Source: Myrica gale (taxonomy: Eukaryota > Streptophyta > Magnoliopsida > Fagales > Myricaceae). Taken from it: a DNA stretch of 64,000 nucleotides. The notes below the pieces were generated by a model, which had not been told where the DNA came from, did not search any database, and saw only the letters and a list, made by a program, of their open reading frames with translations. The position numbers were made by a program, and so were the translations under genes. How positions within the stretch are numbered: position 1 is the stretch's first letter; every line of letters starts with the position of its first letter. The DNA lies in assembly GCA_963930655.1 (NCBI GenBank), contig OZ005605.1:16189501-16253500 (forward strand). Direction: 5' to 3'. Below, one piece after another: positions 36,168-48,014 of the stretch.

Positions 36168-38192
36168 ATGCCAGCGGGAGGGAAACGTCTGCGGTGCGAT
36201 TCATCAGTTCGAGCTGAGAGTAGTTAAGGTACACTAGCAGTGTCGGGTCCTTCGCTTAGGGATATGAATGAATTACCGTCCCCCACCACAACCAGTCCAG
36301 TAGGCACCCAGAGTAGTTGTGCGTGTAAGTATCTTACCCCGTCAAACTTTATTAAATATTATGACTTTTAAATCTCTATGCTTAATTGAATTTTAAATTT
36401 ATTGTTCTTCATTTGTAACGACGTCCGGAATTAGACACGTTCGAGGTAGTACGCGCGGGATTGTCTTACTCAAGGCTTGCACCGGAGGAAAGCTGACCGT
36501 ACATATCCCTGATGGTCGTACTGGGGTGATGACAAGGCGTCCTCAATGCTCTCGAGCCATATTGGTGCCCTCGTTTGACAACATGTCCCATTTGAGAAGA
36601 GTAAGTGGAAGGAGGTCCTCGACGAGGTTAAATCGTATGTGATGAACCGAGTGTTGGTAAGTATAATTTATTAAATTTTAATTGTTGAAACTTTTTTACG
36701 TTTCTAACTGTATATATATATGTTAAGGATGACTTCCAACTAGATTACGACCGAGCCGAGGATCACATCACTGTGACGTCAACGATGAACACAGCGTACA
36801 GGACGCACAAAAATAGAATGTTCCAGCATTACTCGGTGTTCAATTCCAAAGAAGAGGCGTTGGAGCACCCGTATCCCGATATGAACAAGGAAGAATGGAC
36901 TCGTATTTGTGATTTATTCACGAGCGAGGAATTTCAGGTAAAACATTTTTCTTTCCGATCTGAACGTTTATTTTAGCCATATGTTTAATTGTCTTACCAA
37001 TTGTAAATGTACAATACAGAGGAAGAGTGCAATCAACAAGGAGAATAGGGCTAAGCTGAAGATTGTACACACATCAGGAGCAAGGTCCTTCCAATGCACT
37101 AGAGCGTTATTAGTAAGTAATAAATTTACATTTTTATTATTTATTATTTAAATAAATGACTTAAATATTTTTATATGCATGTTCTATATTTCTTTTTGTG
37201 TACAGAAAAATCCAGAATTTGATGAAATTAGTCCTTCGTTGCTTTATAAAAAGACGCATACTATTAAGGATGACATGTGGACTTCAGAAGATGCACGAGA
37301 AAATTTTGTAAGTTGTAAAGTTAGTTTTAATGATGCATTCGTATGTGTTTATGTTTCATATGTACTATTTTTATCTACTTTTCTTTTCTTTTTTAGGAAA
37401 AAATAGAGGCGTTACAGTTGCAGCACGAGTCAGAGGGAAAGTCATATACCGAAGTGGAGATCTTCACTGAGGTGTTGGGGAAGAAAGCGGGTTACGTGCG
37501 AGGTTTAGGCCGTTCAGTACTGTTTGTTGGATCATCTTCATCAGCATTGTCTGTTGATTTGTCCCGGAGATTGGAGGAGGTAGATTACAGATTGAGGAGA
37601 TGAAGGCTAAACAGTTGGAATATGAGACGCTTATGGTTAAGCGGTCAGATATGGATTGCAGGCCGGTTCATAGATCGATTGGCTAGGGGCAACAATTGCA
37701 TCTGATAGAGTATAAAAGGAAACCCATCATAGGTCTAGCGAACATAGCCAGAAATGCCATCATTCTCAGCCTTTGCGGCAACACCTGCAACTGGCAGGGC
37801 CGTCGATCGACGAAGTTGGGGATTGTGGATTGGATGATGGAAAAACCAGCAAGCCCCTTTACTTGAGATTATATTAGTAAAGGGCGCAGTGAACTGTAAT
37901 TGTGAAAAAGGTTGGAAGATCTGGCCAAAGAAGGTGATAGCCCTGTAGATTCGTTCCCATGGTTCGATCCTTCCCAGTAAAACGCGACGTGTTGGAGCGG
38001 ACGATGCGAGAACATCTGCAGATGATGGAGGAGCAGCAACGGAAGAAAGACGAAGAGCTGATGAAGATGATGTCGGAGCTGCAACGGAAAAAAGACGAAG
38101 AGCACCAGAAAATGATGCAGGAGCAGCAAAAAAACCTAGTGGAACAACAAGAACGGATGATGCAACTAATGGCAGAGCAGATGCGTGAGTAG
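36168..38192 (+). pseudogene. TNPA-like CACTA gene, decayed
   Basis: Successive exon-like pieces resemble the TNPA (Transposase_24) family. They include DFQLDYDRAEDHITV and AYRTHKNRMFQHYSV (36729-36939), ENRAKLKIVHTSGARSFQCT (37021-37110), KNPEFDEISPSLLYKKTHT (37206-37308) and VLGKKAGYVRGLGRSVL (37398-37603). A coiled-coil tail rich in Glu, Gln, Lys and Met lies at 37959-38192. The first exon from 36168 has an in-frame TAA at about 36225, and the frame of the next piece does not join it. It shares the G-x-K-x-G-x-VRGLG signature with the intact homologue at 23035-25235 but is on the opposite strand. Confidence 0.8.
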
Positions 38193-38762
38193 CTGATGGA
38201 GCAGATGAGACAGATGCAATCTCGTTCGACACCCAAACGAAAATTTTGGTAAATTTATATATTTTTACTATTTTGTCAGTACTAATCCATTATGTATTTT
38301 ATTTACTTTTAATAACGATTGCATATTTGTTGATATTTTATTATATTATGAGCAGTAAATATCTTCATATTTATATTATTTCACAAAATTTAATTAAATT
38401 AATTAAAATATATAGAAAACCGTTCGCACGAACATTTTTCTTTGCTAGCGTGTGCACGCTTGACTATACGTCCAAACACTTTGCTTTAAATTCTATAGTC
38501 CGAATGGTGTATATAACGTCCACACGTTCTTAAAATAAGAAACCGTGTGCACGATACACCAAAACGTTCGAACGTGTGCAACGTACAACGAGTCCGAACT
38601 ATATACGTAAAGGTTCGAACTGCGTTTTCAGATGACAAAATAAATTTTGTCATAATGAAACTACGGTGCGGACGTCTTCATGAATACGTCCGGACATATT
38701 AACATAAGAGTTCGGACGTTTATTGCGGGACAAAATGTATTTTCGTCGCATTGGATTAATCG

Positions 38763-38802
38763 TTCACATGAGCTGTGCGAACGTTCGCACAGCTCATGTG
38801 AA
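38763..38802. repeat. 40 bp perfect palindrome
   Basis: Each half is 20 bases, the left half reading TTCACATGAGCTGTGCGAAC, followed directly by its exact reverse complement. The centre is AACGTT. It lies in the right subterminal region of the CACTA element, among the CpG-rich repeats. Confidence 0.95.
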
Positions 38803-39229
38803 GGGATGGACTGTACTGGACATGCCGATTTTGAATTTCGTAAGTATGCACCAAAACGTTCGGACGAGTTTATAAACCGTCCGAATGGTTTTGAGTGACA
38901 GAACACAAAAATCGTCACCCAAAACATTCGTTGATGGACTTTAGGTGACAACCCGGTTTTGTCACCCAAAACCTTAGGTGACGAAATTTGTACTTTGGGC
39001 GACAATTTTTGTTGTCACCCAAAGTGTTTTTTCTTGTAGTGAGTTAACATCCGAATGAGATTATATTTCAAGGAAATCAATCGCTTTGATCCAAATCAAT
39101 TTACTAAATTTTAAGAGGGGCCAACCTGGATACAGTAGGCATATTAGTATTTTTAAAAAAAAAAAAAATTAACGTTTTGCATGGGGGCGAACAAGGGCCC
39201 TCCCTCCGCCACTGGTTTTGCTTATAAAG

Positions 39230-40941
39230 ATGAAAAAAATACAATCACCTAGAAAAAAAGAAAAAAGAACAAAATATAATCATTGAGAAGACGATGATGT
39301 GCTGAATGGAAGAAAGAGAGACGGAATCCACGACCTAAAAGCCTAGCCCTATTCGAGATTGCCCATTTTTATTGAGCAGCTGCTTTATATAAAAAAAAAA
39401 TCCCAATAAGATAGCGACAAACATGCCAAATTCGATTTAGCATCAGCAAAATTCAACTATGCAAGTACATCTCTTGAGTTACAAACATCAAAATGAGAGA
39501 CTTCAATAAAATATATTTCATGGCTACATAATTAATACGTTCCCAGTGGCTACACAATTGATCATGAATATCATGTGTTGAGACTTTGAACTTCATATTA
39601 CAGTTATTGGAAAGTTTTAGGCTTAATTATTAATTCAATCTTTGTTGCATTGATGTTAACAAATCAATTCTTATTGTATAACTTTAAACATGTCGGTCTC
39701 TGTGGTCTAGTTTTTAGATATATAGTTCTTTTTGTTCATTAATTATTAACTTACTAATGAGAATGAGATCTGGAGAGGTTATCCGATACGAAAAATGGAC
39801 ATCTTAACATTGACCCTACCTTGGTCTTCAGTTGGTCGACTAAGTTTTGGTAGATGAAATAGCTCATATGTCTGAAAAATAGACTATAAAAACCGACATG
39901 TTCAAACTGATTTATTGAAAATTAATACTATAAAGACTGTAAAAGTAACTAAACCAAAGTTTTAATGATGCCTCTCGGACTATGGGTGAAATGGCAAGGA
40001 TGCATGCCTTCCAAATGGGAGGTCACTACACGTGTTCGAAACTTGTCATGGCCGTAAGTCTTTCAGTGCGACCATATTAAATCAGAATTCAGTGCACAAT
40101 GAATGTCGTAGATTGTTCACTCGTTACCCAAAAAAATAAAATTAAATGGGATTTCATTTGCTTAAGCACAAATAACACAACAGAAGACTTAGATGCCTCA
40201 TGTCTCATTTTGCAGGGTAACATATATAACATCTCTCTAAGACATCTCATGGAATTAATGAATCCACACTCATCAACCTCCAGATCTACTACTTTTCAGA
40301 GCTATTTAGCTCCTAAATTTTCTCAAAGTCATATTTTCACCAACTTTGTTTAAACATCTTAATTCCTAAAAGAGTTTGGAGCGCAAATATCAACTTTGTG
40401 CATAATGCATAAGATACACGGAAACAGAACCCTTCTGCCTCCCTCCTCTTGAACTCCCAGACGCTTCCTTCCCAAGTCGGGATCAACAAAAATTTTCTAC
40501 ACACTGCCTCACCAAAGTATTATCTTTCACTGACATGTAGCCCCCAAAAGGCCTCCTGGAATTCAAATGTATCCATGATCTCTCCCATGGTGTTTTGTTC
40601 CCCACAAGGAAATGCCCTGGAAATACATAAACGAGAAATTGAAGACCATCATCTCCATCTGGGTATGTTTCAGCTAGGCAATCTTCAAGCTTAGCTATTT
40701 CTATGCCTGTAATTGCAACATTCTATTGTAAGGGCGACATTTCATTCTTACGTAATCAAAACGCCTGCGTTTTAGTAATTTCCCGAATTAAGCGCCACCG
40801 TGTGGTCCTCCTTCACAGTTCCGGGACTCAATTTAGTTTATGGCCGTGGCGATTTGAGGTTTTAACCCAAAGCTGTGTCAACCCGGAGTCACGACCGAGA
40901 CTGGAACAAAAGGACCACCACCGGGAAAAAAAAAAAACACC
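39230..40941. other. Intergenic stretch upstream of the HMGB gene
   Basis: AT-rich spacer with no supported gene. The last few hundred bases before 40942 must contain the promoter and 5' UTR of the HMGB gene, but I cannot place a TATA box with confidence. Confidence 0.45.
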
Positions 40942-43900
40942 ATGCCGAAGAAAGCTAACAAGTCCCGAACATCTCGCTCCTCTGGAGCTTCTGCCTCTGA
41001 TAAGGCTCCCAAGGGAGCCTCCAATGAGTAATAACTTCTCACTCGGTTTGCTTTATTCGTTCATCGCAAATTCTTGGGTCTCCTTCACTCTTTAAGCTGC
41101 TGTTGGCTTTCTGTTTTATTCCTGAGAGAACCTAGAGCGAATAGAAAAGGAAAATTCTCTCAATTTTATTTTCAGTACTGTTTTGGATTTCATAAACTGG
41201 AGAACCCACATCAGCTAGGCCAAGCATTGAAATTTTTCTTTTTTCGGTGTTGGGGTTTTGGTTTTTCTCTTCGGTTTGATGTTGTGTACTGTTATTGCTT
41301 TTCTTTACATGGCATTTTCTATGCTTTTGGAGACGTTTACTGCTGTGGTTTGTACGCACTTTTACGCATCATTTTGTTTCTGAGAAAACCTAGAAAAGAA
41401 AGTACCAAATGGAATAGAGAAGATTATCTAGAAAATGGATTAATGGGGAAGACAACTCAACTACATTTCTGTTGGGCTATTCATTGTGAATAATTAAGAA
41501 TTGTTGCATTGGTTTTTATTAGCTCCGTCTAAGTAACTTTGAGAGAGAATGTGTTTACATATTTGTAGTGGGATGGTGTTGAGGATAAGATCAAGTGACA
41601 GGATGAAAAGGTCGGCAAGGCTGAGCAGAGTTAGCGAGGAGAGGAGGCCCATGTCAGCAAAAAAGCCAAAAACTAAACAGAAGAAGAAAAATGATAAATT
41701 TGATGCCAAGAAGCCAAAGAAACCGCCTACTGCTTTCTTCTACTTCTTGTATGTCCCCTTGTTATTGCTTTTCTTTTTTTCTTTTGTCAATTATGATTTG
41801 TATGATTTTTTAAGTTCCTGAATGCATATAGCAGTTACACAAGAATAGGTACTTGTACCTTTGGCTCAAAATTGATGTAGTTTAGCGATGACTAGGGGAT
41901 GGTTACAAGACTATTGATGCTCATCTATTTACAGAAGAAAGATGCTCATCTATTTAGATCGTATGAAAAACATCTGGGACTGATTGAATATTTCGGGGCT
42001 TTGGGGCCCCATTTTAGCACAATTCTAATCATGTTTTGGTACGTCATGCTCATTAAATATGTGAATCAGCTGCGTATTAGACTTGATTTCTCTACTAGAG
42101 TTGCTTTATGTAAACCATATGCCTTCCATAGCTATGTTTTGCTTTATTCTTGTGCGGGGGATTGGTGGGTTTAAAACCCGCAGGGCATGTGTCTGGATTT
42201 TCTCTCAGGAAAGAGGAGGAACATAGTGATACACTAATTACAAAAATGTCAGAAATTTTTTTCTCTGGGGCCTCCACTAATGCGGTACTTAGCACCCCTA
42301 TAGAGTCTCTAGGTTCTATCCGCCCAGTACGAGACGTTACTAAAAGAATCCACAATACATGTTAATTTTGTTTTCTTTAAGTTTTGTGTCACTTGTCCTA
42401 ATTTGGAGTTGCTCTGTCAGGCTTCTTCTTAAATCCTATGGTCCCTCATAATGTTTTTTTTTCATCATAATTCTTGATGCTAGAAAACGATAAGAATTTC
42501 CTTAATTGAAGCACTATGTTGTCAAGCTTATTATGGCAAGCTGTAGTATATGAAATCCTCTCTTTTGAAATCTTTGATGTCTTAAAACGAATTTTACTCT
42601 GTTTTCCAAAGGGTGGACTTCCGTAAGGAATTCCAGGAGCAGAATCCAGATGTCAAGTCTATGCGTGATGTAAGTGTGGCACGTGTCTTTTAATTTGGCA
42701 TTAACTTATTAAGTTGATGTCCTTTCTTTCCTGCTTGTTCGCCTTCTTCTTTTATTGTTCATGAAATATGCTCTACTTTCATCTTCCAGATAGGCAAGGC
42801 ATGCGGAGAGAAGTGGAAAACAATGACATATGAGGTTTTTGCTATATTTATATTTGAGTGTTCTTTTGTTTTCTGGGGCGTAAGGATGAAAACTTAGCCA
42901 CTTTGTTGAGTTGAGTACAAGTTCCTTTGCAAAGACTTGTCTGGTTGTTTTAGTGTGATTTAAGGATTTATTGTGTCCCAATGATTTTGGTTCTTTAATG
43001 TTTGAATGTCTTAAACCTTATTCAACCTACAATTAGCGACAAAGATACATCTTTTCCTTTTTCGCTTCTCAGGTACAGTTACCCTGGATGATATGGAAGA
43101 AATACACTATGCTTGGCCTTAATCGGCGTCTCGTGATCAATCATACACTATGCCTGGCCATAATCAGTGTCTCGTGGTTGTACAAATTTGAGTCGATACT
43201 ACTCATGTGACCTAGAATTGAAGTTTAAAGGATTTTCTTAAAATATTTTTTCCTCCTTTTCTACGAGATCTTCCATGAGTTGTTGTAGTCAGTTACACAG
43301 TATGTGAGTTAGCTACTAACTTGGAAGTATATCTTAATTGAGATATTTAGTCTGGGATGTCTCTTACTGAATGGACTTTTGTTATTTGATTATGAGTACA
43401 TAACTAACTGTTTTGAGAGGGGGGGGGGGGAGTGAAGACAATGTGGGTAAAACTGCCTCTGAACTTTGAATGAGTGGTGAAGGTAGATGTTTGTCTTGAT
43501 GGTTATTATGTTTCTGGCCAGAGTGGTGGCACTATCAATGAAGGTGGTGCCATTCAGAAAGGCAGTGTTGGTCAGGGCCTCTTGCCTCCACCTGCTTCAG
43601 GGTGGTTTTCACTGGAACCGTTCCATTTTCTTCTGCAGGAGGTGTAGAGTAGGCCTACAAAAGCAGAGGTGTCACCCCCATTACCCTGTTGTTGTGTAAT
43701 GCTCTTTGGTTTTTCATGGTGATATTTCGTAGTAGTTCTAAAACCTGCATTCATATAATATTTTTCCAGAGGGCAAAAATTGTTTGTCTGAAACACATTT
43801 CGGTTACACAAACAGGTCGTATTCTATGTGATTGCTTGTTTTTTCTCTAATTTCTAAATCATTTTTAGATTGTGGGGTCTGACTTGAGTGCGAGGGCCTC

Positions 43901-44598
43901 TTGTTTAATTTGATCAGAACTGCATCAACTCTCCTTTAGGCATGTGCAACCACTACGGCAATCTGAACTATATAGTATAGAGTTTCCTGCAGAGATTAAT
44001 CCCTGATTGTTGTTTTTCGGGAGGTTTGTGTGTGTGATTGTCTCTTGCAAACTTATAATTGATGTAGCACATTTAGGGATCTGTTTTCTGGAGGAGCTCG
44101 CGTCTGAGAGTCAGAAAGTAGTAATAGTTATTTCCAATAAAAGTTTGTCAATTTCACTTTTGTATGTTATTTGTTTACCTATCTTTTGGTGTAAAGTATC
44201 GAACTGGCGTTGCACGTTTTGATTAAGGATGACAATATCATCTTGCAAGGGTTCTAGAAGAAGAAAAGTTGGTTGACTGGTAAGACTTATTGAACTTCTA
44301 ATCCTTTTCTTGTCTCTGTGTTTCCTGTGTTCCTGCAATAGGAAAAGGTTCAATATTATGACATAGCGACCGAGAAACGAGCAGAGTTTGATAAAGCCAC
44401 GGCGGACTATATCAAGAAAAAGGTGACCTTGCTTTTTCCATTTTCTCCCGTGTTGTTTGCGAGCTGGTCTTTGTCTTCAATGTACAATAGCCAATCCAGA
44501 AGCAGCATATAAAGCAAATTGTCCGGAAATATTATCTTTTGCAGGAAAGTGGTGAGGATCTAGAAACTGAGGATTCAGATTCAGAGTTTGATGAGTAG
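40942..44598 (+). CDS. HMGB14: HMG-box protein (HMGB14-like)
   Basis: Six exons read 40942-41027, 41569-41748, 42612-42669, 42790-42834, 44342-44422 and 44545-44598, with GT-AG borders and consistent phases, giving 167 residues. HMGB proteins bend DNA in chromatin. The N-terminal part is basic (RSSDRMKRSARLSR and KKPKTKQKKK). A single HMG box spans about residues 78-148, with KKPKKPPTAFFYF, KSMRDIGKACGEKWKTM and YYDIATEKRAEFDKA. A short acidic tail, GEDLETEDSDSEFDE, closes it. One HMG box with basic flank and acidic tail is the plant HMGB layout, and the LRIRSSDRMKRS leader fits HMGB14 best from memory. The start is the first ATG of the basic leader. Exon 1 appears to read into TAATAA, but that is the intron donor GTAATA. 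No damage is seen. Confidence 0.9.
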
Positions 44599-44743
44599 GG
44601 CTGTAGAATTGGTGAGGATCAATGGGGGTAATGTACTTGGGTAACAGTTTGTATATTATTGATTAGTGAAGCACTTTGTGATTTGTCATTGTATAATGTA
44701 TCATTTTTGTGTAAATTACTGCATCCAATCGCATTTTGTGGCA

Positions 44744-44871
44744 ACAAAATTCGGTGTTTCAGTCTGATTTTCACTAGGAGCTTGCTTCTTGCTTGGGATT
44801 AAGTGCCACAAAATTCGGTGTTTCAGTCTGATTTTCACTAGGAGCTTGCTTCTTGCTTGGGATTAAGTTGC
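44744..44871 (+). repeat. Tandem duplication, 64 bp unit, in the HMGB 3' region
   Basis: ACAAAATTCGGTGTTTCAGT begins the unit at 44744 and again at 44808. The two 64 bp copies are nearly identical. They lie about 150 bp after the HMGB stop codon, probably in or just beyond the 3' UTR. Confidence 0.9.
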
Positions 44872-44879
44872 TATTAGAA

Positions 44880-46083
44880 AGAAAACTAAAAGAACGGCTT
44901 TTATTTGTCCAAGTGAAATTTTGTTTTAAACTCGCCCCCATCTCTCTCTCTCTCCCTCCCGTGCAAGCCAGTTCACCAACGGGGCTGGCGGAAGGAGCTT
45001 AGGTTCCTCACATTGCCACTGGTCTTCTATCTGGTTTTGTTAATGATACTCATAGCCTGGAGTCGGCATCCTCAGCTCATGATCTACCCACCTGGCTGTG
45101 ATTGACCATTGGCTTCCACCTGTGTCTGGCAGACGAGCCAAGCGTTTCTCACTTTCTTGTTCCTCCAATTGCAGAATGTAATATCCTTTACCATTTCAGG
45201 ATCCCACCACCGCCGAAAGTGATGCGAAGCTTGCTTGTGGAACTACTTTTTTCTTCTTAAGTTGTTGACCTAAGGAGGTAATTCCTGAGATTAAGATTTT
45301 AAACCTTTCTTTAGGGCAATATAAATTTTAAGTACAATATTTACAATGGTGGGAGTAGAGATTTGGAATTTCACAAAAAGAGTTCAGCGTGCGGAAGTTT
45401 CGCACTGATTGAGTGCGCTTCGTGAAGGACTTGGCAATCTCAAATAGGGGTTATAACTATCACTTTTGACATATTCAGCTTTTAAACTTCTAAATTAATC
45501 AATTTGCACATTGAAATAAAATCCAAATATCAAAATTGTGCCATATGCTTCATTTACCACACATGGCATGATTTCAACGGTTAGATCTCTTTTAGGGGCA
45601 AATTGATGAAATTTAGTAGTTTGAAAGCGCAATGTGTTAAATAAGATTCACTGCATAGATATTGCCTTAGCTTTCTAGCACATTGAAAGGCCAAATGGCT
45701 CTTGCTTGTTGCTTGTGCATCCCAATCTCACTGTTGGCCGGTAGTGGTCACTTGATGCTACTTAAAAAACTGGAGTGACATTGATGCTAATTCTCATGAT
45801 TTTGCAATATAGATTAAATAAAGTAAATATAAAGAAAAAAGGGGGTAAGTTTCCTGTTTCCTTCAGCAAGAAAATAGCGGAAAAACTGTCTTAAAGATCC
45901 TGCTTTCATTGTAAAGTTTACTCTTCGGAGTAGGCCAGCTCCATATGCTTCTAGCATGTGCAAGAATTATGCATTGTGTAACTAGGTAAAGGTCTGGAAT
46001 CACTTCGCAGAGACGATGGGAAAAGGAAACACAGAATAAAAGACTTCATTGCAGATCTTATTCTTGCGAGTTGTGACCCTATC
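44880..46083. other. Intergenic stretch between HMGB and the ycf23-like pseudogene
   Basis: No supported gene. It holds the ends of two convergent genes and a short CT repeat near 44940-44960. Confidence 0.45.
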
Positions 46084-46444
46084 TCATATGATTATTTGTG
46101 TTCCATAGAAACAGAAAGAAGTATAAGCCATTTCATTACCGTAATGAACATGACATTGACACCTGAACAGTCTCAAATCTCTCACTTCAGGTGTGCTGTG
46201 TCTACCAGCTGATACCTTTAATGAACTCGCGATACCTCTGACCTCAGCGATCATTGCAACCGTGTCATTAAGCTTATTCACAGCCGAACCTATGCCCTGT
46301 GTTCACAAATTGCACTTAAATTAGTTAACTCTCAGAAAAACAAAACAGAAAGAATAAACATTCTTAAAATTTTGACGTGGGTGTGATCACAGGTTCATCC
46401 TGCACAGGTGCGGCACAGGTTCATTTATAAAAAGATGTCAACAT

Positions 46445-48014
46445 TGAAACTACGTTTAGACCCTAGAATATACCTAGAGGGGGGGGGTGAATAGGTATTT
46501 AAAAACTAATACTCCTCTCTTTAAGAGACCACAGAAAACCAAGTTCAAAAACTAATACACTTGCACTATTAAAACCTATTCAAACAATATGATTTAAGCA
46601 CTTAATAGCAACCACAATAAATCAAATTAAGAATGATACAACTTGACCAAATAACCAATAGAGTAACAATTACAGCAGCAATCACTACTCAATACAGCAA
46701 ATACTCAACACAGAAAAATCAAGATTAACTTGTAACCTTGACAACTATCAATTAGCAACAATGAGATATAATCAGCAACAATATAACCAATTTAAGAATG
46801 ATTTTTCAGTAAGATAATATCTGCACCTCAAGAAGTAATATCACAACAACTGCCTACGCAAATTTCAGCAAGCAACACTCAATGTAAAAAGATTTTCCTG
46901 AACCTATTTAACACAAGAATTACTCTCAGAACCAACAATACAAATTCTAACTCTTTAGCAACAATATTAACAATTCGAATACTAATAAACCAACAAGGAT
47001 TCGAACACAAATCCAACAACCACTAAGCTTGTCAATTTCATGTTACCAAATCTTTTAGATCTGCAAAATGATCAACAAGAAAATGGTTAGTTGCAAAAAG
47101 ATCAAGAAAGAGGATAATAGAATCAACACATAAATTTTTGGTAACGAAGTGAAAAATTTCTCAAGAAGAACGTCTTCTGAGAAATAAAAAACACTCCGGG
47201 TGTTTCCACCAAGTCTTTCCACTAGAACGTCGGGATTTTACAATGGTGATCTAACCAAAAACCTTTTGGCCTCAAGACCCATTTTCCTATGTAAAATCAC
47301 CCAATCCACCGAATTGGGTTGGTGCCCAGCACCCACACGAAGACCAGCAACTCTGGTTCTCGTTCTACAGCAGATCCCACGAACTCGTAGGCATGAAACT
47401 CCTCTGAAAACTTTCAGCATCAGCTGTTCTTAAGAACCCACTCAAGAACCTCAACACTTGGTGATTCCAATCTTCAACAGCAAAGAAGTATGAATGTCCA
47501 GCCTTCAATCTACGATCAAGGCTCTCAGATCTTCCACCAGAGGGAAGCTAACACACTCTCACAATCAGATCTTGGTTAGAACCAAATCTTGCACAAGAGA
47601 GAAATTGGGGAAATCGAATACAGAGGATATTTTCTGGAGTTTTCGAGAATAGTCGATGAGTGAATACCGTCAAAGTCATTTGAGAAAGTGGTATATGGCT
47701 TTAGTGAGGGTAAATTAGTCAAAATGAAATTGTTTTGATGACTGGACAACTTTCTAGAAGGTTAATACGATATCTCCAGAATTCCTGCTAGGCTGACCCA
47801 AGGCTAACCCAGCCAACCGAAAATCCGTCTAACAGCTCAGTAACCGTCTCCCAACCATTCTAGATGCACCCAGCACCTTCCAGAAACTTTCTCCTTAGCT
47901 CCACGACCTTCCAGACTTAATCAAGTTGCTTTTACAAATCTACAAATGGAAAAATACATTTAACAAAGGATTATTTTGATCATGGAAAATATGTCAAACT
48001 TACAAACACTTTCA
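46445..48014. mobile_element. Solo LTR in intron 8 of the ycf23-like gene
   Basis: The block starts TGAAACTACGTTTAGACCCT and ends CACTTTCA, so it has TG...CA ends, and is 1570 bp long. A perfect 5 bp target duplication, AACAT, flanks it (46440-46444 and 48015-48019). Its left end, with TTTAGACCCTAGAATATACC and a GAGGGGGGGGTGAATAGG tract, is related to the LTR of the element at 51372. No internal retrotransposon region is left, so it arose by LTR recombination. Confidence 0.88.

Larger units (their letters stand above)
29837..39041 (+). mobile_element. CACTA element, 9.2 kb, complete ends
   Basis: The left end CACTACAAGAAA (29837) and the right end TTTCTTGTAGTG (to 39041) are perfect 12 bp inverted repeats. 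They extend imperfectly over about 45 bases (AGGTGACAAAATTTTGGGTG and the matching CACCCAAAG side). The target duplication is AGT (29834-29836, 39042-39044), the 3 bp expected for CACTA elements. The interior holds remnants of both canonical genes, TNP2 and TNPA, both on the plus strand. CpG-rich motifs related to GTCCGGACG are repeated in the left (31230-32230), middle (33750-34620) and right (38420-38900) parts. It has been entered by a solo LTR and a hAT MITE. Because TNP2 lacks its core, it is not autonomous. Confidence 0.93.
29171..39214. mobile_element. Older inverted-repeat element, split by the CACTA insertion
   Basis: GTTTTGCTTA occurs at 29161-29170 and again at 39215-39224. Immediately inside are GTGGCAGAGCCAGG on the left and a segment on the right whose complement starts CAGTGGCGGAGGGAGG. 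These look like terminal inverted repeats with a 9-10 bp target duplication, which fits a Mutator-like element better than hAT. Excluding the CACTA element, only about 0.84 kb belongs to it (29171-29836 and 39042-39214), with no coding capacity. The class is inferred. Confidence 0.6.

Noticed and set aside
37735..38236. Minus-strand frames of 165, 120 and 86 residues
   Set aside because: They are antisense to the Glu/Gln/Lys/Met-rich coiled-coil tail of the TNPA relic. The Ser/Ala/Leu-rich composition is a shadow of that repeat.
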